DNA from: Eubacterium sp.
GTDB lineage: Bacteria > Bacillota > Clostridia > Oscillospirales > Acutalibacteraceae
Assembly: GCA_024696725.1 (NCBI GenBank)
Contig: JAILGO010000107.1
Span: 1-13,273 of the forward strand
DNA length: 13,273 nt
Direction: 5' to 3'
Within the stretch, counting starts at the first letter, position 1, and each line of letters opens with the position of its first letter. A model generated the notes under the pieces. That model saw only the letters and a list, made by a program, of their open reading frames with translations, searched no databases and had not been told where the DNA came from. Shown in pieces: positions 1 to 6,009 of this stretch. The translations under genes and the position numbers were made by a program.

Positions 1-1
1 C

Positions 2-154
2 GTATTTGCCTATCCGCCCGACATTCCGCTGATTGTGCCGAATGAAGTGATTTCCCGGGAAATGTGCGACTACATCGCAGCACTCATCACAAGCGGCGTC
101 AACGTCATCAGCGACAGCGGTAATTTGCCAAAGGTATTGACAAAAGCAAGCTGA
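2..154 (+). CDS. Orn/Lys/Arg decarboxylase family protein, C-terminal end (partial)
   Basis: Only the last 50 residues are in the window; the gene starts upstream. The reading frame begins at base 2 and stops at TGA 152-154. The fragment contains AYPPDIPLIVPNEVI followed by a helix ending in ISDSGNLPKVL. The Y-P-P-x-I-P-[LI]-[LIV]-V-P-x-E-x-[IV] signature is typical of the C-terminal domain of PLP-dependent Orn/Lys/Arg decarboxylases (fold type I), which make polyamines or cadaverine/agmatine in the cytoplasm. The PLP lysine and catalytic core lie outside the window, so the substrate cannot be told. No terminator follows the stop. The -35 box of the next promoter is formed by the last codons of this gene (Leu-Thr, ttg aca), so some read-through into scfA is possible. 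Family assignment is fairly sure; specificity is unknown. Confidence 0.82.
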   Translation, partial: VFAYPPDIPLIVPNEVISREMCDYIAALITSGVNVISDSGNLPKVLTKAS

Positions 155-165
155 TAAATTATAAT
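137..165 (+). promoter_or_regulatory. Consensus sigma-A promoter for scfA
   Basis: TTGACA (137-142), a 17-base spacer and TATAAT (160-165) match the sigma-A consensus at all 12 positions. The predicted start is near base 172, giving a leader of about 25 nt that carries AAGGAG at 183-188, 8 nt before the scfA ATG. The -35 lies inside the end of the decarboxylase gene. This predicts strong, probably constitutive transcription of the SCIFF precursor. Confidence 0.85.
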
Positions 166-196
166 ATTTAAGAAATTTAATGAAGGAGCCATTATT

Positions 197-343
197 ATGA
201 AGAGAATTAACACTTTAAGCTCAAAAAATCTTTGCGAATCTGCTAAGAACGGCGGCTGTGGCGAGTGCCAGACCTCCTGCCAGTCAGCAAGCAAGACCTC
301 TTGCTCGGTTGCTAACCAGAAATGCGAGCAGCTTAAGAAGTAA
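197..343 (+). CDS. scfA: SCIFF ranthipeptide precursor (six Cys in about 45 residues), variant core
   Basis: A 48-residue peptide, too short for most gene callers. It begins MKRINTLSSKNL, the conserved SCIFF leader that binds the maturase's recognition domain. It continues with GGCGEC-QTSC-QSAS-KTSC and ends VANQKCEQLKK. Cysteines are at 13, 21, 24, 28, 36 and 43. SCIFF precursors are processed by the adjacent radical SAM enzyme to carry Cys-to-Thr thioethers (ranthipeptide class). Positions 21, 24, 28, 36 and 43 match the canonical Cys ladder. Position 32, normally Cys, is Ser (agc, one base from tgc), and position 37, normally Thr, is Ser (tcg); the extra Cys13 lies in the leader. AAGGAG sits 8 nt upstream of the ATG. 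The gene is immediately upstream of scfB and has its own strong promoter. Identity is sure from leader, core and neighbour; whether the usual crosslink can form is doubtful. Confidence 0.93.
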   Translation: MKRINTLSSKNLCESAKNGGCGECQTSCQSASKTSCSVANQKCEQLKK

Positions 344-355
344 ATCAATTACAAC

Positions 356-385
356 GGGCAGGTTTTAGCCTGCCCTATTTACTTT
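356..385 (+). terminator. Weak intergenic terminator/attenuator between scfA and scfB
   Basis: A perfect 7-bp stem, GGGCAGG (356-362) with CCTGCCC (369-375), closes a TTTTAG loop. It is followed by a T-rich but interrupted tract (TATTTACTTT). It lies 12 nt after the scfA stop and 13 nt before the scfB Shine-Dalgarno sequence. It would let most transcripts end after the precursor and a minority read into the maturase, giving more peptide than enzyme. The hairpin is clear; partial termination is inferred. Confidence 0.6.
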
Positions 386-398
386 ATTAGGAGAAAAA

Positions 399-1793
399 AT
401 GATTCACTCGTATAAAATGAACGGCTACAACATCGTTATCGACGTTAACAGCGGCGCGGTTCACAGCGTCGACGAGGCAACGTTTGATATAATAAATATG
501 TACGAAAGCCGAACAAAAGAAGATATAAAAAAATACATACTTGAAAAATACGCGGGGAGCGACGACGTTACTGCGGAGGATATCGACGAATGCTTCGCCG
601 ATATTGAAGCGCTTAAGGCTGACGGCCGTTTATTCTCCGAGGATGTATTCGAGGCTTCGGCGGCTGACTTCAAAAAGCGTCAGGGCGTTATTAAGGCTAT
701 CTGTCTTCATGTCGCGCACGGATGTAACCTTAACTGTGAATACTGCTTTGCAGGCAAGGGTGAATACGGCGGAGCGGACAAGGGGCTTATGAGTCTTGAA
801 ACAGGAAAAAGGGCGCTCGACTTTCTCGTTGAAAACAGCGGTACAAGGCGAAACCTCGAGGTAGACTTTTTCGGAGGAGAGCCGCTTCTCAACTGGGACG
901 TATGCAAAAAGCTTGTTGAATACGGTCGCTCTCTTGAATATAAGCACAACAAGAATTTCCGCTTTACGCTTACGACAAACGGCTTGCTCGCAGACGACGA
1001 GGTAATTGAATTCTGTAATAAAGAAATGGGAAACGTCGTGCTTTCACTCGACGGCAGACGAGAGGTCCACGACAGGCTGAGAAAAACGCCGAGCGGAAAA
1101 GGCAGTTACGATTTAATCGTCGACAAATTCAAAAAATTCGCCGACACGAGAAACCAGAAGGATTATTATATCAGAGGAACGTATACTGCGTTCAACAAGG
1201 ACTTCGCAAGCGATTTAATACATATTGCCGACCTCGGCTTTAAAGAGCTTTCGGTTGAGCCTGTCGTTTGCTCTCCCGACGAGCCGTGGGCGCTTAAGGA
1301 AAGCGATTTACCCGTTCTTAAGGAGCAGTATGAAATTCTTGCAGACGAGATGCTAAAGCGCTACAGAAACGGAAACGGCTTTACCTTCTATCACTATATG
1401 ATAGACCTTGAGGGCGGACCGTGTATTGTTAAAAGAGTCAGCGGCTGCGGAGTCGGTACGGAATATCTTGCCGTAACGCCGAGCGGCGACCTCTTCCCCT
1501 GTCACCAGTTCGTGAGCGAGGAAAAATTCAAGCTCGGTAACATTTACGACGGAATTACAAAGCCCGGAATTCTTGAGCAGTTCAGAGAGTGTAACGTATA
1601 TTCCCATAAGGAGTGTAAGGACTGCTTTGCAAGGCTTTACTGCTCCGGCGGCTGTGCGGCTAACGCATACCACACGACGGGAAGCGTAAACGGGGTATAT
1701 GCTCTCGGCTGTGAGCTCCACAAAAAGCGCATAGAATGTGCTATTATGCTTAAGGTAGCGGAGGCTGAGGAAGGCTTAAACGTTGAATACTAA
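399..1793 (+). CDS. scfB: SCIFF radical SAM maturase (SPASM domain, thioether-forming)
   Basis: A 464-residue radical SAM peptide-modifying enzyme that installs Cys thioether crosslinks on the SCIFF precursor encoded just upstream; it is cytoplasmic. The N-terminal 90 residues (starting MIHSYKMNGYNIVIDVNSGA) form a PqqD-like RiPP recognition domain that binds the leader. The radical SAM CX3CX2C motif is C109-C113-C116 (GCNLNCEYCF), followed by FFGGEP (157-162) for SAM binding. The C-terminal SPASM region has the Cys set expected for two auxiliary [4Fe-4S] clusters: C350, C368, C398, C406, C409, C415, C419 and C438, including CKDCFARLYCSGGC. Length and domain order match characterised maturases (the CteB/Tte1186 type). 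AGGAG at 389-393 is 5 nt before the ATG. The enzyme looks intact, so the odd precursor is not explained by decay of its partner. Not visible here are the secDF genes that I recall often lying beside SCIFF loci. Confidence 0.95.
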   Translation: MIHSYKMNGYNIVIDVNSGAVHSVDEATFDIINMYESRTKEDIKKYILEKYAGSDDVTAEDIDECFADIEALKADGRLFSEDVFEASAADFKKRQGVIKAICLHVAHGCNLNCEYCFAGKGEYGGADKGLMSLETGKRALDFLVENSGTRRNLEVDFFGGEPLLNWDVCKKLVEYGRSLEYKHNKNFRFTLTTNGLLADDEVIEFCNKEMGNVVLSLDGRREVHDRLRKTPSGKGSYDLIVDKFKKFADTRNQKDYYIRGTYTAFNKDFASDLIHIADLGFKELSVEPVVCSPDEPWALKESDLPVLKEQYEILADEMLKRYRNGNGFTFYHYMIDLEGGPCIVKRVSGCGVGTEYLAVTPSGDLFPCHQFVSEEKFKLGNIYDGITKPGILEQFRECNVYSHKECKDCFARLYCSGGCAANAYHTTGSVNGVYALGCELHKKRIECAIMLKVAEAEEGLNVEY

Positions 1794-1825
1794 AAAGGCT
1801 GTCCGTATCGGACAGCCTTTTAATC
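1793..1825. terminator. Bidirectional terminator between scfB and the convergent small gene
   Basis: A 13-bp perfect stem (1793-1805 with 1809-1821) closes a 3-base TAT loop. A-runs at the left and T-runs at the right edge let it work in both directions. Its ends overlap the stop codons of scfB (1791-1793) and of the minus-strand gene (1820-1822), so one element ends both transcripts. Confidence 0.88.
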
Positions 1826-2062
1826 TTCAGTGGGAGGATATTTCCCGATGAGGGAATTTTTAATCACCGACACCCATTTTTCAGACAGCTCCTTTGATTT
1901 GAATGCAAACGTGTAGATTTTATATACAGTCTGGGTATCGTACTTATACGTCACTATGTCGGTATATATGCTTATAGTCCTTTTGTTAAAAGCATAAAAC
2001 TCAACCCCCGTTATATGATAAAACGGGATTTCCGTATTCTTTTTCTTTCGGGCATAGAGCAA
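1820..2062 (-). CDS. Small PH-like domain protein, hypothetical (TTG start)
   Basis: An 80-residue protein without signal peptide or membrane segment. It begins with a basic stretch, then short strands (IPFYHITGVEFYAF, RTISIYTDIVTYKY, KIYTFAF) and a final helix (SKELSEKWVSVIKNSL). The pattern 'IPxxxITxVE...' then a last strand and a helix with W/V spacing is that of small bacterial PH-like (bPH) domains, but the first strand of the usual domain is missing. It starts at TTG: AAAGGA lies 4 nt upstream, an in-frame TAA precedes it, and there is no ATG between. It has its own promoter (TTGAAA-17-TATAAT) on the minus strand, so it is probably expressed despite its size. It converges on scfB and diverges from the aconitase operon. 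Ligand and function are unknown; the fold call is an inference from pattern only. Confidence 0.65.
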   Translation of the reverse strand: MLYARKKKNTEIPFYHITGVEFYAFNKRTISIYTDIVTYKYDTQTVYKIYTFAFKSKELSEKWVSVIKNSLIGKYPPTED

Positions 2063-2080
2063 CTTATCCTTTATTAGTTA

Positions 2081-2109
2081 ATTATATCACAGCTGAGTAT
2101 TCTTTTCAA
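2081..2109 (-). promoter_or_regulatory. Promoter of the small PH-like gene
   Basis: Read on the minus strand: TTGAAA (2109-2104), a 17-base spacer and TATAAT (2086-2081), preceded by TG one base upstream (extended -10). The predicted start is near 2074, leaving a leader of only about 12 nt, just enough for the AAAGGA ribosome site (2072-2067) before the TTG start at 2062. Confidence 0.65.
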
Positions 2110-2146
2110 CAATACGTAAATTAGATATAAAAAAATATTTACAATA

Positions 2147-2164
2147 TTGTTAAAACATTGACAA
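2147..2164 (+). promoter_or_regulatory. Rex operator overlapping the acn -35 box
   Basis: TTGTTAA-AACA-TTGACAA matches the Rex consensus TTGTTAA-N4-TTAACAA at 13 of 14 half-site positions. The right half contains the TTGACA -35 box (2158-2163) of the acn promoter, so bound Rex would block RNA polymerase. The rex gene is third in the operon this controls. The match is visible in the sequence; binding and autoregulation are inferred. Confidence 0.8.
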
Positions 2165-2186
2165 GTGAATTGATATATTATAAAAT
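2158..2186 (+). promoter_or_regulatory. Sigma-A promoter of the acn-icd-rex operon
   Basis: TTGACA (2158-2163), a 17-base spacer and TAAAAT (2181-2186, 5/6 of the -10 consensus). The start is predicted near 2193. The -35 is embedded in the Rex operator. A leader of about 30 nt carries AGGAGG just upstream of the acn ATG at 2225. Confidence 0.75.
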
Positions 2187-2190
2187 AAGT

Positions 2191-2208
2191 TCGTTAAAAT
2201 TTTAAACA
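2191..2208 (+). promoter_or_regulatory. Second, weaker Rex-like site at the transcription start
   Basis: TCGTTAA-AATT-TTAAACA matches 11 of 14 Rex half-site positions and contains the perfect palindrome TTAAAATTTTAA (2194-2205). It sits over the predicted +1, with its centre 44 bp from that of the strong site. AT-rich DNA yields such matches by chance, so this is tentative. Confidence 0.35.
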
Positions 2209-2224
2209 AGTAGGAGGAAAACTA

Positions 2225-4162
2225 ATGGGACTTACACTTGCACAAAAGCTCATTAAGGCTCACCTTGTTGAAGGCGAGATGAAGGTCGGCGGCGAAATAG
2301 GACTTCGTATAGACCAGACCTTAACGCAGGACGCTACGGGTACGATGGCGTACCTTGAATTCGAGGCGATGGGCGTTGACAGAGTTAAGACGGAACGCTC
2401 GGTCGCATACATCGACCACAACACGCTTCAGACGGGCTTTGAAAATGCGGACGACCACCGTTTTATTCAAACCGTTACCAAGAAGCACGGAATATACTTT
2501 TCCCGTCCCGGAAACGGTATCTGTCATCAGGTACACCTTGAGCGCTTCGGCATTCCCGGTAAGACATTAATCGGCTCGGACAGCCACACCCCGACGGGCG
2601 GCGGTATCGGTATGCTCGCAATGGGCGCCGGCGGTCTTGACGTCGCGGTTGCAATGGGCGGCGGCACTTACTATATTCCTATGCCGAAAATGACGAGAAT
2701 TAATCTCACGGGTTACTTAAAGCCGTGGGTTTCCGCTAAAGACGTTATTCTTGAGGTACTCAGAATTATGAGCGTAAAAGGCGGCGTAGGAAAGATTATT
2801 GAATACGGCGGAGAAGGCGTTAAAACCTTATCCGTACCCGAGAGAGCGACTATTACTAATATGGGCGCTGAGCTCGGCGCTACGACCTCAATATTCCCCT
2901 CTGACGAGATTACGCTCGCATTTCTTAAGGCGCAGGGCAGAGAGAACGACTGGGTTGAGATTTTACCCGACGCAGACGCTGAATACGACGAGATTATTGA
3001 TATCGACCTCTGCTCCCTTACACCTATGGCGGCTTGTCCGCACATGCCCGACAACATTAAGACTACCGACGAAATAGGCAGACTTAAGGTTGACCAGGTT
3101 GCTATCGGCTCCTGCACGAACTCGTCGTATACGGATATGATGAAGGTTGCGGCGATACTTAAGGGAAAGACGGTTGACCCGTCCGTTTCGCTTTGTATTG
3201 CACCCGGCTCAAAGCAGGTTCTCAATATGCTTGCGCTCAACGGCGCACTTTCGGATATGATTAACGCAGGAGCGCGAATTCTTGAAAGCGCCTGCGGTCC
3301 TTGTATCGGTATGGGACAGAGCCCGAACAGCGGCGGCGTTTCGCTCAGAACCTTCAACAGAAACTTTGAGGGACGTTCAGGCACGAAGGACGGCAAGATT
3401 TATCTTGTATCGCCCGAGGTTGCAGCGGCTTCCGCGCTTACGGGTTATCTTACAGACCCGAGAGAGCTCGGCGACGCGCCGAAGGTAGAAATGCCCGAGC
3501 ACTTCATAGTCAACGACAATATGATTGAGGCTCCCGCTTCGCCCGAGGAGGCTAAAAACGTTGAGGTTCTCCGCGGACCGAACATCAAGCCTTTCCCGAA
3601 AACCGAGCCGCTCCCCGAGGATATCAGAGCGAAGGCAATTCTTAAGGTCGGCGACAACATCACAACCGACCACATTATGCCTGCAGGTGCGAAGATTCTT
3701 CCCTACCGTTCAAATATTCCGCATCTCTCACAGTACTGCTTCGGCGTATGCGACGAGACCTTCCCCGAGAGAATCAAGGCTGAGGGCAAGGGCTTCGTAA
3801 TCGGCGGCGCGAACTACGGACAAGGTTCGTCAAGAGAGCATGCGGCGCTCGTTCCGCTTTACCTCGGCGTAAAGGCTGTTATAACCAAGAGCTTCGCGAG
3901 AATCCACGTCGCAAACCTTGTTAACGCGGGTATTCTTCCCTTCACGTTTGAAAATGAGGCTGATTACGACAGAATCGACCAGCTTGACGAGCTTGCTCTC
4001 GACGGAATCAGGGAAGCAATTAAAAACGGTACTCAGGTTATACTTAAGAACATAACGAAGGGTGAGGAATACAGGCTTGACTCCTCTCACCTTTCACAGC
4101 GTCAGAGAGATATGCTGCTCTGCGGCGGTCTTCTCGACTATACAAGAGAAATGAATAAATAA
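2225..4162 (+). CDS. acn: Aconitate hydratase (short, Aquifex/LeuC-like type)
   Basis: A 645-residue cytoplasmic [4Fe-4S] enzyme that interconverts citrate and isocitrate via cis-aconitate. Cluster ligands are C297 (in GSCTNS), C357 and C360 (in ACGPC). Other family marks are GSDSHTPTGGGIGMLAMGAGG (from 117), the SPNSGG segment near 366, and the swivel-domain loop GANYGQGSSREHAA (528-541), where GSSRE binds the substrate carboxylate. The order (three-domain core, linker near 440, swivel domain from about 465) and length fit the compact 640-660 residue type related to 3-isopropylmalate dehydratase, not the about 900-residue AcnA. The direct partnership with isocitrate dehydrogenase 14 bases downstream argues for aconitase over LeuCD, as no separate small subunit is present. 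AGGAGG precedes the ATG. It is predicted to be under Rex control and feeds 2-oxoglutarate synthesis. Confidence 0.93.
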   Translation: MGLTLAQKLIKAHLVEGEMKVGGEIGLRIDQTLTQDATGTMAYLEFEAMGVDRVKTERSVAYIDHNTLQTGFENADDHRFIQTVTKKHGIYFSRPGNGICHQVHLERFGIPGKTLIGSDSHTPTGGGIGMLAMGAGGLDVAVAMGGGTYYIPMPKMTRINLTGYLKPWVSAKDVILEVLRIMSVKGGVGKIIEYGGEGVKTLSVPERATITNMGAELGATTSIFPSDEITLAFLKAQGRENDWVEILPDADAEYDEIIDIDLCSLTPMAACPHMPDNIKTTDEIGRLKVDQVAIGSCTNSSYTDMMKVAAILKGKTVDPSVSLCIAPGSKQVLNMLALNGALSDMINAGARILESACGPCIGMGQSPNSGGVSLRTFNRNFEGRSGTKDGKIYLVSPEVAAASALTGYLTDPRELGDAPKVEMPEHFIVNDNMIEAPASPEEAKNVEVLRGPNIKPFPKTEPLPEDIRAKAILKVGDNITTDHIMPAGAKILPYRSNIPHLSQYCFGVCDETFPERIKAEGKGFVIGGANYGQGSSREHAALVPLYLGVKAVITKSFARIHVANLVNAGILPFTFENEADYDRIDQLDELALDGIREAIKNGTQVILKNITKGEEYRLDSSHLSQRQRDMLLCGGLLDYTREMNK

Positions 4163-4176
4163 CGGAGGATTGAAAA

Positions 4177-5352
4177 ATGACCGAGCTTGAAAACAAAGCG
4201 CTTGACGAGGCTGTTGCAAAATTCAGAGGATTAATGGAAACACAGCTTGAAAGAGCAAAGAGAATTAAACAGGAAAAGGAATTTACCGACTATCAGAGCC
4301 TTGATAAAATCATTATAGGTATCTGCGGCGGCGACGGCATAGGTCCGATTATCACAAAGGAAAGCCAGCGAGTTCTTGAATTTTTATTAAAGGACGAGGT
4401 TGCAGGCGGCAAGGTTGAGTTTAAGGTAATCGACGGGCTTACCATTGAAAACCGTATAGCTCACCTTAAGGCTATCCCCGACGACGTGCTTGAGGAATTA
4501 AAGTCCTGTCACGTTATCCTTAAGGGTCCGACAACTACTCCCCATCAGGGCGACGGTATGCCGAACATTGAAAGCGCTAACGTTGCTATGAGAAAGGCGC
4601 TTGACCTTTTCGCAAATATGCGCCCCGTTAAGGTTCCCGAGGAGGGAATCGACTGGACCTTCTTCAGAGAGAATACAGAGGGCGGATACGCGGTAGGCTC
4701 CTACGGCGTAAACATCACCGACGACCTCGCGGTTGACTTCACGGTTGCAACCGAGGAGGGCTGTGAAAGAATCGCGCGTCTTGCTTATGAATACGCAAGG
4801 AAAAACAAAAAAGAAAAGGTTTCGATTATCACTAAAGCGAACATTATCAAAACCACAGACGGTAAGTTCCTCAATATCGCTAAAAAGGTCGGCGAGGAAT
4901 ATCCCGAAATCGTAACCGACGACTGGTTTATTGATATTACTACAGCTAAGCTTATCGACCCCGCGAGAAGAAAGGACTTCAAGGTATTCGTTCTTCCTAA
5001 TCTTTACGGCGACATTATCACCGACGAGGCGGCGGAATTCCAGGGCGGCGTAGGTACCGCAGGAAGCGCAAATATCGGCAAGAGATACGCGATGTTCGAG
5101 GCTATTCACGGCTCTGCGCCGAGAATGATAAGCGAGGGCAGAGGTCAGTACGCCGACCCGTGCTCAATGCTCAGAGCAACCGTTATGCTTCTTTCACATA
5201 TCGGATATCAGGATAAGGCCGACGCGCTCGAAAGAGCTCTTGATATATGTATGTTCGAGGAAAAGAAGCTGACAATCACCGGAAGAGATACAGGCTGCAC
5301 CTGTGACGAGTTCGGCGATTACGTAATGGACACAATCACTAATCTTAAATAA
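4177..5352 (+). CDS. icd: Isocitrate dehydrogenase (isocitrate/isopropylmalate dehydrogenase family)
   Basis: 391 residues; oxidatively decarboxylates isocitrate to 2-oxoglutarate with NAD(P)+. By alignment to E. coli Icd from memory, the active site is complete: S133, N135, R139 and R149 (SANVAMR...MRPV), R164 and Y171 (FFRENTEGGYAVG), K220, D253, D279 and D283 (GDIITDEAAE). GGDGIGP is at 51-57. An amphipathic N-terminal extension of about 40 residues precedes the first strand. The cofactor loop reads HGSAPRM (311-317): the residue equivalent to E. coli K344 is Arg, where NAD enzymes usually carry Asp, and the loop to the next conserved Pro is three residues longer. Cofactor choice is therefore open. 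GGAGG lies before the ATG, 14 bases after acn, and rex follows after 12 bases. Pairing with aconitase favours isocitrate over isopropylmalate or homoisocitrate as substrate. Confidence 0.9.
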   Translation: MTELENKALDEAVAKFRGLMETQLERAKRIKQEKEFTDYQSLDKIIIGICGGDGIGPIITKESQRVLEFLLKDEVAGGKVEFKVIDGLTIENRIAHLKAIPDDVLEELKSCHVILKGPTTTPHQGDGMPNIESANVAMRKALDLFANMRPVKVPEEGIDWTFFRENTEGGYAVGSYGVNITDDLAVDFTVATEEGCERIARLAYEYARKNKKEKVSIITKANIIKTTDGKFLNIAKKVGEEYPEIVTDDWFIDITTAKLIDPARRKDFKVFVLPNLYGDIITDEAAEFQGGVGTAGSANIGKRYAMFEAIHGSAPRMISEGRGQYADPCSMLRATVMLLSHIGYQDKADALERALDICMFEEKKLTITGRDTGCTCDEFGDYVMDTITNLK

Positions 5353-5364
5353 TAAGGTGATAAA

Positions 5365-6009
5365 ATGAAAGATAACAATATTTCAATATCCGTTATAAAA
5401 AGGCTTCCGAGATATTACCGCTTTCTCGAAAACCTTAAGAATAACGGCATATCGAGAATAAGCTCAAACGAGCTCAGCGAAAGAATGGGACTCACCGCCT
5501 CACAGATTCGCCACGATTTCAACTGCTTCGGCGGCTTCGGTCAGCAGGGCTACGGCTATAACGTACCCGAGCTGTATAATAAAATCGGCGAAATACTCTG
5601 TGTGAACAGCGAGCAAAAAACAATTCTTATCGGCGCAGGTAACCTCGGAAAAGCCGTCGCATCAAAAATCTTTCAGCGCCGCAGCGGCTTTAACCTTATA
5701 GGCATTTTCGATAAGAACGAGGCTATAAGCGGAAAGATGATTCACGGAATCCCCGTCCGTCACATCAACTATCTTGAAAATTTCTGCAGGGATAACTCCC
5801 CCGTCTGTGCGGTAATATGTATACCGTCGAACGATATGAAGGAGCTTACCGACCTTCTCTGTAAGCTCGGTATCAGGAGCTTCTGGAACTTTTCAAATTA
5901 TGATATTTCTATGGCTCACCCTGAGGCGCTCGTAGAAAGCGTTCACCTTACGGACAGCCTTATGACGCTCAGCTACCTTACGAGCAGTGAGGAGGCGCAG
6001 CGTGGTTAA
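5365..6009 (+). CDS. rex: Redox-sensing transcriptional repressor Rex
   Basis: A 214-residue homodimeric repressor that binds DNA when NADH/NAD+ is low and lets go when NADH rises. The N-terminal winged helix (about 1-80) includes RLPRYYRFLENL, the helix around LTASQIRHDF, and FGGFGQQGYGYNV. The Rossmann domain has GAGNLG (90-95) and an acidic D116 after the second strand (IGIFDKNE), as for NAD-specific binding. The C-terminal helix (from about 193, HLTDSLMTLSYL) is the domain-swapped arm. The usual FGEFGK is FGGFGQ here. AAGGTGA lies 4 nt before the ATG. It is third in the acn-icd-rex operon, whose promoter carries a Rex operator, so autorepression is expected. It overlaps the next gene by 8 bases. 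Confidence 0.95.
   Translation: MKDNNISISVIKRLPRYYRFLENLKNNGISRISSNELSERMGLTASQIRHDFNCFGGFGQQGYGYNVPELYNKIGEILCVNSEQKTILIGAGNLGKAVASKIFQRRSGFNLIGIFDKNEAISGKMIHGIPVRHINYLENFCRDNSPVCAVICIPSNDMKELTDLLCKLGIRSFWNFSNYDISMAHPEALVESVHLTDSLMTLSYLTSSEEAQRG

Noticed and set aside
70..348. Minus-strand 92-residue ORF across the scfA region
   Set aside because: It is antisense to the end of the decarboxylase gene and all of scfA, whose leader, core, ribosome site and promoter are unmistakable.
2713..3396. Minus-strand 227-residue ORF inside acn
   Set aside because: A shadow of a highly conserved enzyme gene; no ribosome site or recognisable domain, and low-complexity Ser/Ile/Pro composition from codon bias.
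4498..5109. Minus-strand 203-residue ORF inside icd
   Set aside because: It lies fully within the isocitrate dehydrogenase frame with complete active-site motifs; no start signal.
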